This document shows, one piece after another, positions 45,433 through 54,626 of a stretch of 64,000 bases of DNA. Source of the stretch: Flavobacterium sp. MDT1-60 (GTDB lineage Bacteria; Bacteroidota; Bacteroidia; Flavobacteriales; Flavobacteriaceae); the NCBI RefSeq assembly GCF_014844035.1, contig NZ_CP062159.1, positions 1,426,001 through 1,490,000 on the forward strand, given 5' to 3'. Both the position numbers and the translations under genes were made by a program. Numbering within the stretch: the first letter of the stretch is position 1; the number at the start of each line of letters is the position of its first letter. A model generated the notes under the pieces. The model was given only the letters and a program-made list of their open reading frames with translations. It was not told where the DNA came from and did no database searches.

Positions 45433-45627
45433 TGTAGCAGAATAATGAATAATCCTCATTTCTCATATTAGTAGCTAATAATAATAAAGGGCATTTTAAG
45501 AACTGTTAAATGTTTATTTTATACAGGTTGTAGTAAATAACAGAGTTTAAGGGTTTAGCTTTTTAGGAAATGAATATAAAAAGAATTCAAAATAGATTTT
45601 AGATTAATAAATTAAAAGAATTTTTAA

Positions 45628-46545
45628 ATGAATAGTAACCCACTTGTCTCTATAATTATTCCTACTTATAATAGGGCAAGCCTAATAGGTGAAACTCTCA
45701 ATAGTATCTTAGCCCAAACTTATACTAATTGGGAGTGTATTATAGTGGATGATGGCTCTACGGATAATACTGAATTTGTAATTTATAAATATGTTGATTT
45801 AGATTCTCGGTTTAAATTATATCATCGTCCAGCTGATAGAATCAAAGGAGCAAATGCATGCAGGAATTTTGGTTTTGAATTGAGTGAGGGGAAGTATATT
45901 CAATATTTAGATTCAGATGATTACATATCATTAAATAAAATTGAAGAACAGGTAAACCAACTTGAAAAATGTGATATAAATACGATCGCTATATGCAAAT
46001 GGCAATTTTTTGAAAATCTTTCTAATATTAACAATGAAAATAAAGAACTAAACGTTTATAGAAATTTCGATTCTATTTTAGATTTTATTGATGCCCTGGC
46101 TTTGTCGGGTGGTTTTTTGCCCGCTCATACCTATTTACTAAATAGACAATTAGTACTTAATTCAGGAAATTGGATGGAGAGATTAGTAATAAATCAAGAT
46201 GGAGAATTTTTTGCCAGAATATTTACAAAAACAAATCGAGTTGTATTTGTACCAAATGTTATGGTGTATTATAGAAGAAATCATATAGATAATATTAGTG
46301 TTTTAAATAATGAAAAAAAGTTAGAACATGCTATTATAAGTTGGCAATTAATAGAGTCATATTTTAAAATCCATTTTGGAGAAAGTACAAGGTTGGTGAG
46401 TATTTCAAAAAAATACTTATATCAACGTGTTGTAAAAGAAAATATAAAAATAATAAAGAAGAATCAACTCTTTTTTAAAGAAGAAATTCTCCACAAAGAT
46501 TTTTTTTTCATCAGAATTTTCAAAAAAATAATAAAAGCTAAATGA
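45628..46545 (+). CDS. Glycosyltransferase family 2
   Basis: A 305-residue GT-A enzyme with SIIIPTYNRASLIGETLNSI, IVDDGSTDNTEFV, the metal motif LDSDDYIS, and INQDGEFFARIF as acceptor-side segment. After the 195-bp gap it may begin a new transcription unit, though no clear promoter is visible. The C-terminal end is strongly basic (KIIKKNQ, KKIIKAK), a common membrane-surface trait. It overlaps the next gene by 4 bp. Confidence 0.8.
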   Translation: MNSNPLVSIIIPTYNRASLIGETLNSILAQTYTNWECIIVDDGSTDNTEFVIYKYVDLDSRFKLYHRPADRIKGANACRNFGFELSEGKYIQYLDSDDYISLNKIEEQVNQLEKCDINTIAICKWQFFENLSNINNENKELNVYRNFDSILDFIDALALSGGFLPAHTYLLNRQLVLNSGNWMERLVINQDGEFFARIFTKTNRVVFVPNVMVYYRRNHIDNISVLNNEKKLEHAIISWQLIESYFKIHFGESTRLVSISKKYLYQRVVKENIKIIKKNQLFFKEEILHKDFFFIRIFKKIIKAK

Positions 46546-47555
46546 AAGACCCTCTTATTTCAATCATACTTCCGGTTTTTAATGGAGAAAGATATTTAGC
46601 AAAAGCAATAAATAGTTGTTTAGAGCAAACCTATGAAACAATCGAAGTTATTGTAGTAAATGATTTTTCTACAGATAATACTTTGACTATTGTGAACGAA
46701 TTTGTTGCACAAGACAAAAGAGTGAGACTAATAAATAATTCTGAAAATAAAAAACTACCTGCGAGTTTAAATATTGGACATAAAGAAGCAAAAGGGGAAT
46801 ATATTACATGGACTTCGGATGATAATATATATCAAAAAGATGCCATATATAAAATGTATACCACTTTGATGAAATCTAATTCTGATATTGTTTATTGTGA
46901 TTATTTAATTATAGATGATGAAGGCATTATTACTGGACAAGCCAAATTAAAGGCTATCGAATATTTAATGTTTTATGGCGTCATTGGAGCTTGTTTTTTA
47001 TATAAAAAAGAAGTTTATGATAGGAATAAAGGATATAATGAAAAATTATTTTTAGTAGAAGACTATGATTTTTGGTTGCGTGCAATGAAACATAGCAGTT
47101 ATTGTAAAGTCGACAATCCTGGGTATTATTTCTATAGATATCACGAAAATAGTTTAACCACAAGGATGAAACTTGATCAAAATTTGAAGAATCAATTTTT
47201 AAGTAACTTGTATGAATTGTATAATGACTTATTTGCGGATTCTCGAATGAAAGCTAAGGAGCAGATTATTACATTTCTAATAAATAGATTTGTTTATGGG
47301 CCAAATGACAATATTGATGTCATTCATTCAAAGACATTTTTAAAAGATTTAGAGTACGCCAGTACCTTGTTAATTGGGTTTTCTGTAGAAAAATTTAAAA
47401 GAATAGTTGCAGATGATATTATCGAAACTATAATGATAAAAAAGGAGTTTCAAAAACCAAAGTCTTTTTTTGCAGTTCACAGATTGGGAAAGGATGTTAT
47501 ATTAAGATTGGCAATAGGCAGGTATTTGGCATTAATAAAAAAATGCTTTTTATGA
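46542..47555 (+). CDS. Glycosyltransferase family 2 (paralogue of the gene at 48.8 kb)
   Basis: A 337-residue enzyme with SIILPVFNGERYLAKAINSC, NDFSTDNTLTIV, ENKKLPASLNIGHKEAKG, WTSDDN as metal site and LFLVEDYDFWLRAMKHS. Long stretches are shared with the 336-residue enzyme at 48784-49794, including ENKKLPASLNIGH, ITWTSDDN and EDYDFWLRA, so the two arose by duplication. Divergence is clear outside these motifs, so donor or acceptor may differ. It has a 4-bp overlap with the next gene. Confidence 0.85.
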   Translation: MKDPLISIILPVFNGERYLAKAINSCLEQTYETIEVIVVNDFSTDNTLTIVNEFVAQDKRVRLINNSENKKLPASLNIGHKEAKGEYITWTSDDNIYQKDAIYKMYTTLMKSNSDIVYCDYLIIDDEGIITGQAKLKAIEYLMFYGVIGACFLYKKEVYDRNKGYNEKLFLVEDYDFWLRAMKHSSYCKVDNPGYYFYRYHENSLTTRMKLDQNLKNQFLSNLYELYNDLFADSRMKAKEQIITFLINRFVYGPNDNIDVIHSKTFLKDLEYASTLLIGFSVEKFKRIVADDIIETIMIKKEFQKPKSFFAVHRLGKDVILRLAIGRYLALIKKCFL

Positions 47556-48787
47556 CAAAAAAAATTGTTTTTAAAGTTCCTGAATTTCCACACCTTTCAG
47601 AAACATTTATTGTCGCACAGATTATTACTGCAATAAAGCTTGGCTATGAAGTGAAAATTTTGATTAGAAAATTTCTGGATAATGATACAGCAATTAATTC
47701 TATTTTAATTAAGGAGTATGATTTGCTAGATAAAATAATTATTGAAGATTATAATATTCCAAAAAATAGGCTGATACGTTTAATTAAATGGATTGTTTTA
47801 CTTATACTAAATTTTCAAGATTTAAGCTCTATAATAAAATATCATAAAGAATTCCCTAAATTTAGTTTAACATGGTTGTACCAATGGTTTTTTTTTCAAA
47901 AGTTTAGTGATATGGATATTTTTCATGTTCAGTATGGAACCAATTCTAAACCATTAGATATTTTAAAAAAGACAGGTTTTAAACCCGCATTAATTGTTAC
48001 TTTTCATGGTCATGATGCCTTTTTCCCCATAAATGGTTATATTCTTAATAATGGTTATTACGATAATTTGTTTAAACATGCGGATTTAATAACAGCCAAT
48101 ACACCTTATTTAGCTAATAAAATTATTGAGTTAGGTTGTCCAAAGGAATTGCTTTCCATTATTCCTGTGGGTGTTGATACTGATTTTTTTTATCCCAATA
48201 CAGAACATAAAACAAGTCAAAATACATTAAAACTAATAACAGTTGGTCGTTTAGACAAAGTCAAAGGCCATGATTTTTGTATTATGGCTATGACAGACTT
48301 AATCAATAAAGGGTTTGATATAACACTGACAATCATTGGTGAAGGTGAAGAACGGACAAGTCTCGAAAATTTAATTGCGAAATACCAGCTAGAAGGCAAG
48401 GTTTATATGAAAGGGAAAAAATCTCAATTAGAAGTTAGACAGGAATTATGGGAACATGATGTTTATTTGTTAACAGCAGTTGCATTGAAAGATGGCAGAA
48501 GGGAAACACAGGGATTGGCTACTCTTGAAGCGCAAGCTTGTGGATTACCAGTTGTAGCTTTTGATTCGGGGGGTGTAAAGTATACTATTAAGGAAAAAAA
48601 AACGGGATTAATTTGTAAAGAATATGATGTACAAGAAGTGTCAGAAAAAATTAAATTATTATATTCAAATCCTATACTTAGAATAGAGATGGGTATAAAT
48701 ACGAAAGATTTTATAAAACAGCATTTTTCACAAAATCATATTGATAGTATTTGGGAAAAAGAATATTTACAATTACTTAGAGCATGA
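47552..48787 (+). CDS. Glycosyltransferase family 4 (WcaL/AmsK-like)
   Basis: A 411-residue GT-B enzyme with KVPEFPHLSETFIVAQI (the opening of colanic-acid WcaL-like enzymes), TFHGHDAFF, PVGVDTDFFYP, VGRLDKVKGHDFCIMA and ETQGLATLEAQACGLPVVAF. ATG 47552 forms an ATGA overlap with the upstream stop and is preferred over ATG 47543. It lies between the two GT2 paralogues, overlapping both by 4 bp. Confidence 0.85.
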   Translation: MTKKIVFKVPEFPHLSETFIVAQIITAIKLGYEVKILIRKFLDNDTAINSILIKEYDLLDKIIIEDYNIPKNRLIRLIKWIVLLILNFQDLSSIIKYHKEFPKFSLTWLYQWFFFQKFSDMDIFHVQYGTNSKPLDILKKTGFKPALIVTFHGHDAFFPINGYILNNGYYDNLFKHADLITANTPYLANKIIELGCPKELLSIIPVGVDTDFFYPNTEHKTSQNTLKLITVGRLDKVKGHDFCIMAMTDLINKGFDITLTIIGEGEERTSLENLIAKYQLEGKVYMKGKKSQLEVRQELWEHDVYLLTAVALKDGRRETQGLATLEAQACGLPVVAFDSGGVKYTIKEKKTGLICKEYDVQEVSEKIKLLYSNPILRIEMGINTKDFIKQHFSQNHIDSIWEKEYLQLLRA

Positions 48788-49794
48788 AGGATTTAAAAAT
48801 TTCTATTATTCTTCCAGTATACAATGGTGAAAAATATCTATCTCAATCTATAGAAAGTTGCGTGAATCAGACTCATAAAAATATAGAGTTGATCATAGTT
48901 AATGATTGTTCTACTGATAACACTTTGAGTATCGCTAATCAATATGCACAAAAAGATAATAGAATTAGGATTCTAAGCAATTTTGAAAATAAGAAGTTAC
49001 CAGCAAGTTTAAATATTGGACATAATGAGGCAAGAGGAGATTTTATAACATGGACAAGTGATGATAATTTTTATGAGCCTGATGCTTTAGAAAAACTTTT
49101 AAAATCATTGCTAGAGAATGAAGCTGATATTGTTTACAGTGATATTTTCTTAATTGATAATTTAGGCAACAGAATAAGAGAAGTTAGGTTATTAAGAGTA
49201 GAAAATTTAATTTTTGGAAATGTTATAGGATCTTGTTTTTTATATAGGCGAAATGTCTTTCAAAAAAATAATGGTTATAATGAAACTTTATTTCTAATTG
49301 AAGACTATGATTTTTGGTTGCGTGCTATCTTACATAGTAAATATTATAAACTTGATCAGTTTTTATACAATTATAGAAAGCATGAGAATAGTTTAACGAA
49401 TCAGATAAAAACAGTTAATGATAAACAAATTACTTGGAAAAAAAATATAGAGGTGATGTATTTTGAATTTTCAAGAAATTTTATAGATCACGATTTTCAA
49501 GTTTTTTCAGAATTGCAAACTAAAATATTAAGTTGTCAACAAATAAAATTTGAGTGGATCATAAAAAATTATTCTACTATTAAAAAATTTCAAGAGAATA
49601 TTTCTAAAAATAAAAACTTTCAAAATAAAAAAGCAACCGGGAAAGTTTTTTTAAATCAGATAATCATGTTGATGGTATCAGATTTCGCTAGAAAAAAAAG
49701 TAAGTTTCATTGTTTTTTCATATTTAAAAACTACTATCCATTTTTAAATAAAAATAGTATAAAAACTTTAATAAAGTATTCCTATTTTAAATGA
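48784..49794 (+). CDS. Glycosyltransferase family 2 (paralogue of the gene at 46.5 kb)
   Basis: A 336-residue GT-A enzyme with SIILPVYNGEKYLSQSIESC, NDCSTDNTLSIA, ENKKLPASLNIGHNEARG, WTSDDN and LFLIEDYDFWLRAILHS. It aligns along its first 220 residues with the paralogue upstream; the C-terminal 110 residues are much less similar. The next gene begins inside its stop codon (4-bp overlap). Confidence 0.85.
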   Translation: MKDLKISIILPVYNGEKYLSQSIESCVNQTHKNIELIIVNDCSTDNTLSIANQYAQKDNRIRILSNFENKKLPASLNIGHNEARGDFITWTSDDNFYEPDALEKLLKSLLENEADIVYSDIFLIDNLGNRIREVRLLRVENLIFGNVIGSCFLYRRNVFQKNNGYNETLFLIEDYDFWLRAILHSKYYKLDQFLYNYRKHENSLTNQIKTVNDKQITWKKNIEVMYFEFSRNFIDHDFQVFSELQTKILSCQQIKFEWIIKNYSTIKKFQENISKNKNFQNKKATGKVFLNQIIMLMVSDFARKKSKFHCFFIFKNYYPFLNKNSIKTLIKYSYFK

Positions 49795-50714
49795 AAAAAA
49801 AAGTAACTATAGTCATGGCTACTTATAATAGAAGTCATTTTATTTTAGAATCTTTACTGTCTATTCAGAATCAAACCTATTCAGAATTCGAATGTTTAAT
49901 AATTGATGACGGGGGAACCGATAATACTTTAGAAGTTATTACTGCAGTTTTAAATAAAGATTCTCGTTTTAAGTTTTTAAAACGCCTTGATAATTATAAA
50001 AAAGGATTACCTGGATGCCGAAATTATGGTATTGATTTAGCAAAAGGTGATTACATCATATTTTTCGATGATGACGATATTGTGCATCCACAAAATTTAG
50101 AATTGTGCATAGTAGAATTGAGCAAAACTGAGGTTTCATTCTGTAGATATCAACGAGAAGTTTTTTTTAATGAGTTTGATTATCGCTTTGATTATTCTAA
50201 AATATATACCTCCTTTAAAATTGATAGTAGTGATGTTAGAAGAATCTTAAATCATGAATTACCCTTTAATTCCTGTGCGGTAATGTGGAAGAGAGAATGT
50301 TTTGAAAAGAATCGTTTTGTTGAACATTTGATGTATGCTGAAGAATGGGAACTATATTCTAGAATAATATCTTCGGGATTTAAAGGAATATCGATTAACA
50401 AGTGTTTATTTTATGGACGAAAACATGACAATTCAAATACTGGTGAATTTTTTCAAAATAATCCTGTTAGAATGGCTTCTCAAGCTGATGCAGTTGTTTT
50501 AGTTGTTCAGAATCTTAAAGAAAAACAATTACTTACAAATTCATTGATTCAATACTTCATAACTATTTCTATTGGTTTCAAAGAGTATAATTTGTTTAAT
50601 AGAATATTAAATATTTTGGATTTAAGTATTTTTAAAAGTTTAAAATGGATTTTTTTTTATCAATCTTATCCTTTACGTTTGCCCATTTATAAATTAAAAA
50701 AAAGATTTAAATAA
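49791..50714 (+). CDS. Glycosyltransferase family 2
   Basis: A 307-residue enzyme with TIVMATYNRSHFILESLLSI, LIIDDGGTDNTLEV, the metal motif FFDDDDIVHP and YAEEWELYSRII. It has NSCAVMWKRECFEKNRFVE before the acceptor motif, a feature shared with several Bacteroidota GT2 enzymes. The tail is hydrophobic and basic. It overlaps wecB by 1 bp, so the two are coupled, which raises the chance that it uses ManNAc or a derivative. Confidence 0.8.
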   Translation: MKKKVTIVMATYNRSHFILESLLSIQNQTYSEFECLIIDDGGTDNTLEVITAVLNKDSRFKFLKRLDNYKKGLPGCRNYGIDLAKGDYIIFFDDDDIVHPQNLELCIVELSKTEVSFCRYQREVFFNEFDYRFDYSKIYTSFKIDSSDVRRILNHELPFNSCAVMWKRECFEKNRFVEHLMYAEEWELYSRIISSGFKGISINKCLFYGRKHDNSNTGEFFQNNPVRMASQADAVVLVVQNLKEKQLLTNSLIQYFITISIGFKEYNLFNRILNILDLSIFKSLKWIFFYQSYPLRLPIYKLKKRFK

Positions 50715-51814
50715 TGAAGATTCTCCTTTGTTTTGGAACTCGTCCAGAGGCAATTAAAATGGCACCATTATATCATAAGCTACAAAAGGAAAATTTTGAA
50801 GTTCTTGTGTGTGTAACAGCTCAACATCGTGAAATGTTGGATCAGGTTTTGGATTTTTTTGAAATTAAACCTGATTTTGATTTAGATTTAATGCAATCGA
50901 ACCAATCTTTAAATAGTTTAAGTGCACTTATTTTATCAAAAATAGATACTGTCCTTAGAAAAACAAACCCAGATTTAGTTTTAGTTCATGGGGATACAAC
51001 AACTTCTTCAATGGTAGCTTTGGCAGCTTTTCATTTAGGCATAAAAGTAGGTCATGTAGAAGCTGGGCTACGAACTTATAATAAAAAGGCACCTTTTCCT
51101 GAAGAAGTTAACAGACAAATAACAAGCAGACTGGTAGATTTACATTTTACACCAACAGTTGAAGCGACAGAAAATTTATTAACTGAAGGAATTCTGAAAG
51201 AAGATATTGTTCAAACAGGTAATACCGTAATTGATGCTTTACTTTGGACAACAAATAAAATTGGTAAACCTGAATATAGCCATCCCGAAATTGAAAAATT
51301 AAAAAAGGAAATTACAGAAAATAAAAAAATGGTTTTGGTGACAGGTCATCGAAGAGAGAACTTTGAATCAGGTTTAAAAAATCTTTGTGAAGCACTTTTA
51401 GACATTTCTCTAAGAGAAGATGTTTTTATTGTGTATCCGGTTCATTTAAATCCAAATGTAAAAAAAACAGTTTATGATTTATTGTCTGACAAACAAAATA
51501 TTCTTTTAATTCCTCCTGTTTCATATCCTGTTTTTGTTTGGTTAATGCAGCAATCTTTTTTAATTGTGACAGATTCTGGAGGTATTCAGGAAGAAGCACC
51601 GTCATTAGGAAAACCTGTTTTGGTTACCAGAGAAGTTTCTGAAAGACCAGAAGGTGTAACAGCAGGATTTTCAACTTTGGTAGGAACAGATAAAGACAAA
51701 ATAATAAACACAATAGAGGAAATTTTAAATAATTTTAAAGGTTTTGAAAATCTAGGGAATCCTTACGGAAATGGAGATGCCGCAGATAAAATAGTCACTT
51801 ATTTAAGTAGTTAA
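50714..51814 (+). CDS. wecB: UDP-N-acetylglucosamine 2-epimerase, non-hydrolysing
   Basis: This 366-residue GT-B-fold enzyme interconverts UDP-GlcNAc and UDP-ManNAc. Motifs are CFGTRPEAIKMAPLYHKL, VHGDTTTSSMVALAAFHLG, VGHVEAGLRTYNKKAPFPEE, VTGHRRENFESGL and VTDSGGIQEEAPSLGKPVLV. No wecC-like dehydrogenase is in the window, so UDP-ManNAc may be used as such or oxidised by an enzyme encoded elsewhere. It is distinct from the two NeuC-type hydrolysing epimerases here. Confidence 0.95.
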   Translation: MKILLCFGTRPEAIKMAPLYHKLQKENFEVLVCVTAQHREMLDQVLDFFEIKPDFDLDLMQSNQSLNSLSALILSKIDTVLRKTNPDLVLVHGDTTTSSMVALAAFHLGIKVGHVEAGLRTYNKKAPFPEEVNRQITSRLVDLHFTPTVEATENLLTEGILKEDIVQTGNTVIDALLWTTNKIGKPEYSHPEIEKLKKEITENKKMVLVTGHRRENFESGLKNLCEALLDISLREDVFIVYPVHLNPNVKKTVYDLLSDKQNILLIPPVSYPVFVWLMQQSFLIVTDSGGIQEEAPSLGKPVLVTREVSERPEGVTAGFSTLVGTDKDKIINTIEEILNNFKGFENLGNPYGNGDAADKIVTYLSS

Positions 51815-51816
51815 CT

Positions 51817-52431
51817 ATGTTTAATAAGAGAAAAGGAAAATCTTTGTTTTTAAAGATAATAAAACATATGCCTTCTAACTCGCTCAGGATTTTTTTATTA
51901 GAAAAAATGTTTGGCTATTCTATTGGAAAAAATGTCAAAATTGGGAAAGTCATAATAAACTGCAATAAAGTAACAATTGGAGATAATGTTTACATTGCGA
52001 ACAATAACCTAATTTTATGCAAAGAATTGTCAATAGGACAGAAAACTTCAATTCATTCTGGGAATGTATTTCAGGGAAGTGCTAATTTCTCTATTGGTAC
52101 AAATTCAAGAATTATAAATAATCATTATTTCGATTTGTATCATAATATAGAAATAGGTAATAACACCTGGATTGCTGGTAAAGGTAGCCAGTTTTGGACA
52201 CATGGTTCCATTCACACAAAATTAAAAACCAAAGATTTATCAATTAAAATTAAAAATGATATTTATATTGGGTCAGCTTCATGTTTTGCCCCAGGAGTAT
52301 GTATTGAAAGTGAAAATTTAATTGGGTTAGGCAGTGTAATAACAAAGAGTTTTTTAGAGAATAAAACTATTATTGCAGGTAACCCTGCAATAGTAGTAAA
52401 ACAAGATGTTGATTGGAGAATAAATTGGTAA
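51817..52431 (+). CDS. Acyltransferase, left-handed beta-helix family
   Basis: A 204-residue protein with SIGKNVKIGKVIINCNKVTI, NNTWIAGKGSQFWTHGSIHT (catalytic-type His in WTHG), DIYIGSASCFAPGVCI and AGNPAIVVK. These are hexapeptide coils of a sugar acetyltransferase. The FWTHG segment is reminiscent of WbbJ-like proteins that acetylate ManNAc or GlcNAc residues. It follows wecB by 2 bp and is followed by a GT4 gene. Confidence 0.75.
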   Translation: MFNKRKGKSLFLKIIKHMPSNSLRIFLLEKMFGYSIGKNVKIGKVIINCNKVTIGDNVYIANNNLILCKELSIGQKTSIHSGNVFQGSANFSIGTNSRIINNHYFDLYHNIEIGNNTWIAGKGSQFWTHGSIHTKLKTKDLSIKIKNDIYIGSASCFAPGVCIESENLIGLGSVITKSFLENKTIIAGNPAIVVKQDVDWRINW

Positions 52432-52436
52432 CAATA

Positions 52437-53681
52437 ATGAAAAAAATACTCATAGTTGTAGATTCGATAAATATAGAAGACAGTAGTGGATCTAAAGCCA
52501 ATGTTGCACTAATTAATAATTTACGGCTGGCAGGATTCGAAGTTTTGGTTTGCCATTATACGTTAAGAGATATTGAATTAACAAATATAAACACTTATGC
52601 AATTGCTGAAATAAAAACAAGTGTCACTTATTTTTTAAGCAGATTACAGCGTGTTGTAAGCCGAAATTTAAAAGTTAATTTAGCTCCTTTTTTAGAACGA
52701 TGGTTTGGTTTTTCATTTTCTTTTTTTAATGATACCAAGAGTATAAAAAAAGCATTGAAAAAAAATGAATTTAAACCGGATTTAGTTTTAACTTTAAGTA
52801 AAGGGGCGAGCTTTAGACCACATTACGCAGTACTTAAGACACCTCATTTTCACGAAAAATGGATAGCATATGTGCATGATCCGTTTCCTTTTCATTTTTA
52901 TCCGAGACCATACAATTGGATAGAATCAAGCTATCGTCAAAAAGAACAATTTTTTAAAGAGCTTTCTTTAAAAGCCATGCATAGTGCATTTCCTAGTGAA
53001 TTATTGAAAGAATGGATGAGTAGTTATTTTCCTAATTTTGAAAAAACAGGAATTATTATTCCGCATCAAAATGAAAGATATAAAATTCAAAATACTTCTT
53101 TTCCATCTTACTTTAATGTTTCGAAATTCAATTTGCTCCATGCTGGAAATTTAATGAAACAGCGATCCCCTGAAGGTTTGATAAAAGGCTTTAATCTGTT
53201 TTTGGAACAAAATCCAGATGCAAAAATAGATGCAAAACTTCTATTGTTAGGTAATGCCTCTTATCATAATGAAATGCTGGAAAATTATAAAAAAAATATT
53301 CCTGAACTATATATTCATAGTGGAAACAAACCTTTTGATGAAGTCTATAATTTACAAAAAAATGTATCAGTTAATATAATTTTAGAAGCAAAAGGAGAAA
53401 TTAGTCCTTTTCTTCCTGCTAAATTCCCTCATTGTGTTGAAGCTAATAAGACAATCCTTTCTCTGGGTCCATATTATAGCGAAACGAAAAGATTGTTAGG
53501 CAAAGATTATGAATTTTGGTCAGAAGTTGATGATGTACAAAGAATTGCCTTACTGATTGAGAAACTATATCAAATATGGAAAAGAAATCCTGATGATTTA
53601 CAACTAAATAGAAAAGATCTTGAAGAATATGTATCGGTCGAACATTTAAAAGAAATAATAAACAAATTACCTGTTAATTAA
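52437..53681 (+). CDS. GT4-like glycosyltransferase
   Basis: A 414-residue GT-B-type protein with DSSGSKANVALINNLRLAGF as Gly/Ser acceptor loop, AYVHDPFPFHFYPRP, LLHAGNLMKQRSPEGLIKGF and a weak donor site near FLPAKFPHCVEANKTIL. The EX7E motif is imperfect. ATG 52437 is chosen because the conserved start (KKILIVVDS) follows at once; an in-frame start at 52413 lies inside the acyltransferase gene. Substrate unknown. Confidence 0.7.
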   Translation: MKKILIVVDSINIEDSSGSKANVALINNLRLAGFEVLVCHYTLRDIELTNINTYAIAEIKTSVTYFLSRLQRVVSRNLKVNLAPFLERWFGFSFSFFNDTKSIKKALKKNEFKPDLVLTLSKGASFRPHYAVLKTPHFHEKWIAYVHDPFPFHFYPRPYNWIESSYRQKEQFFKELSLKAMHSAFPSELLKEWMSSYFPNFEKTGIIIPHQNERYKIQNTSFPSYFNVSKFNLLHAGNLMKQRSPEGLIKGFNLFLEQNPDAKIDAKLLLLGNASYHNEMLENYKKNIPELYIHSGNKPFDEVYNLQKNVSVNIILEAKGEISPFLPAKFPHCVEANKTILSLGPYYSETKRLLGKDYEFWSEVDDVQRIALLIEKLYQIWKRNPDDLQLNRKDLEEYVSVEHLKEIINKLPVN

Positions 53682-54589
53682 TGCTAAATTCGAGTTTTTC
53701 AATTTTAATTACCACCAAAAATCGTAAAGATGATTTGGCTTTCACTCTTCAAAAAATTCAAAACCTATTAGATAAAGAGAAGATAGTTTGTGTTGTATTT
53801 GATGATGGATCGATAGATGGAACATCGGATTTTGTAAAAGAAAATTATCCTCAAATTGTTTTACATACTAATAAAATTTCTAAAGGATATTTATATTGCC
53901 GAAATAAGATGTTAAATGAAACTGTAACAGATTTTGCTATTTCATTAGACGACGACGCAAATTTTGTTACTGAGAAACCTTTGGAAAATATTGAGGAATA
54001 CTTTGAAAAAAATAAAAAAGCAGGATTGCTAGGGTTTAGGGTTTTTTGGTCTAAAGAAAGTCCTAATAATGTTTTTTCTAATGATCAGCCAACAAGAATG
54101 AAAAGTTTTGTAGGCTGTGCTCATGTTTGGCGAATAAAAGCATGGAAAGATATTCCAAATTATCCAGAATGGTTTGTTTTTTACGGGGAAGAAGATTTTG
54201 CTTCTTATCAACTATTTAAAAAGAATTGGGAAATACACTATTTACCATATGTTTTGGTAAATCATAGAGTTGATGTTGTAACCAGAAAAAACAATAATGA
54301 TTATGCCTTACGATTACAAAGATCATTGCGATCCGGTTGGTATTTATTTTTTTTGTTCTATCCTATTTCAATTATTCCAAGAAAAATGGTTTATTCTATT
54401 TGGATACAACTCAAATCAAAGGTATTTAAAGGTGATTTAAAAGCTTTAAAGGCCCTTGTTTTAGCTTTATTTGATTTGCTGTTTTCTTTTCCTAAAATTA
54501 TAAAAAATGCTAATCGCTTGTCAATGCAGGAATATAAAGATTTTCAAAATTTAGAAGATGCTAAAATCTATTGGAAGCCTGAAAAATAA
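53681..54589 (+). CDS. Glycosyltransferase family 2
   Basis: A 302-residue GT-A enzyme with SILITTKNRKDDLAFTLQKI, CVVFDDGSIDGTSDF, KGYLYCRNKML, the metal motif SLDDDANFVTE and FYGEEDFASYQLFK. Two hydrophobic C-terminal helices are possible (LFFLFYPISIIP). It is the last transferase before the second nonulosonate set, with a 37-bp gap to the NeuB-like gene. Confidence 0.8.
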   Translation: MLNSSFSILITTKNRKDDLAFTLQKIQNLLDKEKIVCVVFDDGSIDGTSDFVKENYPQIVLHTNKISKGYLYCRNKMLNETVTDFAISLDDDANFVTEKPLENIEEYFEKNKKAGLLGFRVFWSKESPNNVFSNDQPTRMKSFVGCAHVWRIKAWKDIPNYPEWFVFYGEEDFASYQLFKKNWEIHYLPYVLVNHRVDVVTRKNNNDYALRLQRSLRSGWYLFFLFYPISIIPRKMVYSIWIQLKSKVFKGDLKALKALVLALFDLLFSFPKIIKNANRLSMQEYKDFQNLEDAKIYWKPEK

Positions 54590-54626
54590 TTATTTTGTTA
54601 ATTAAACCAAGTAAGAAAATTAAAAT

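Noticed and set aside
45433..45627. Possible promoter, small RNA or remnant gene in the 195-bp gap
   Set aside because: No TAnnTTTG element, strong hairpin or coding pattern found; AT-rich only.
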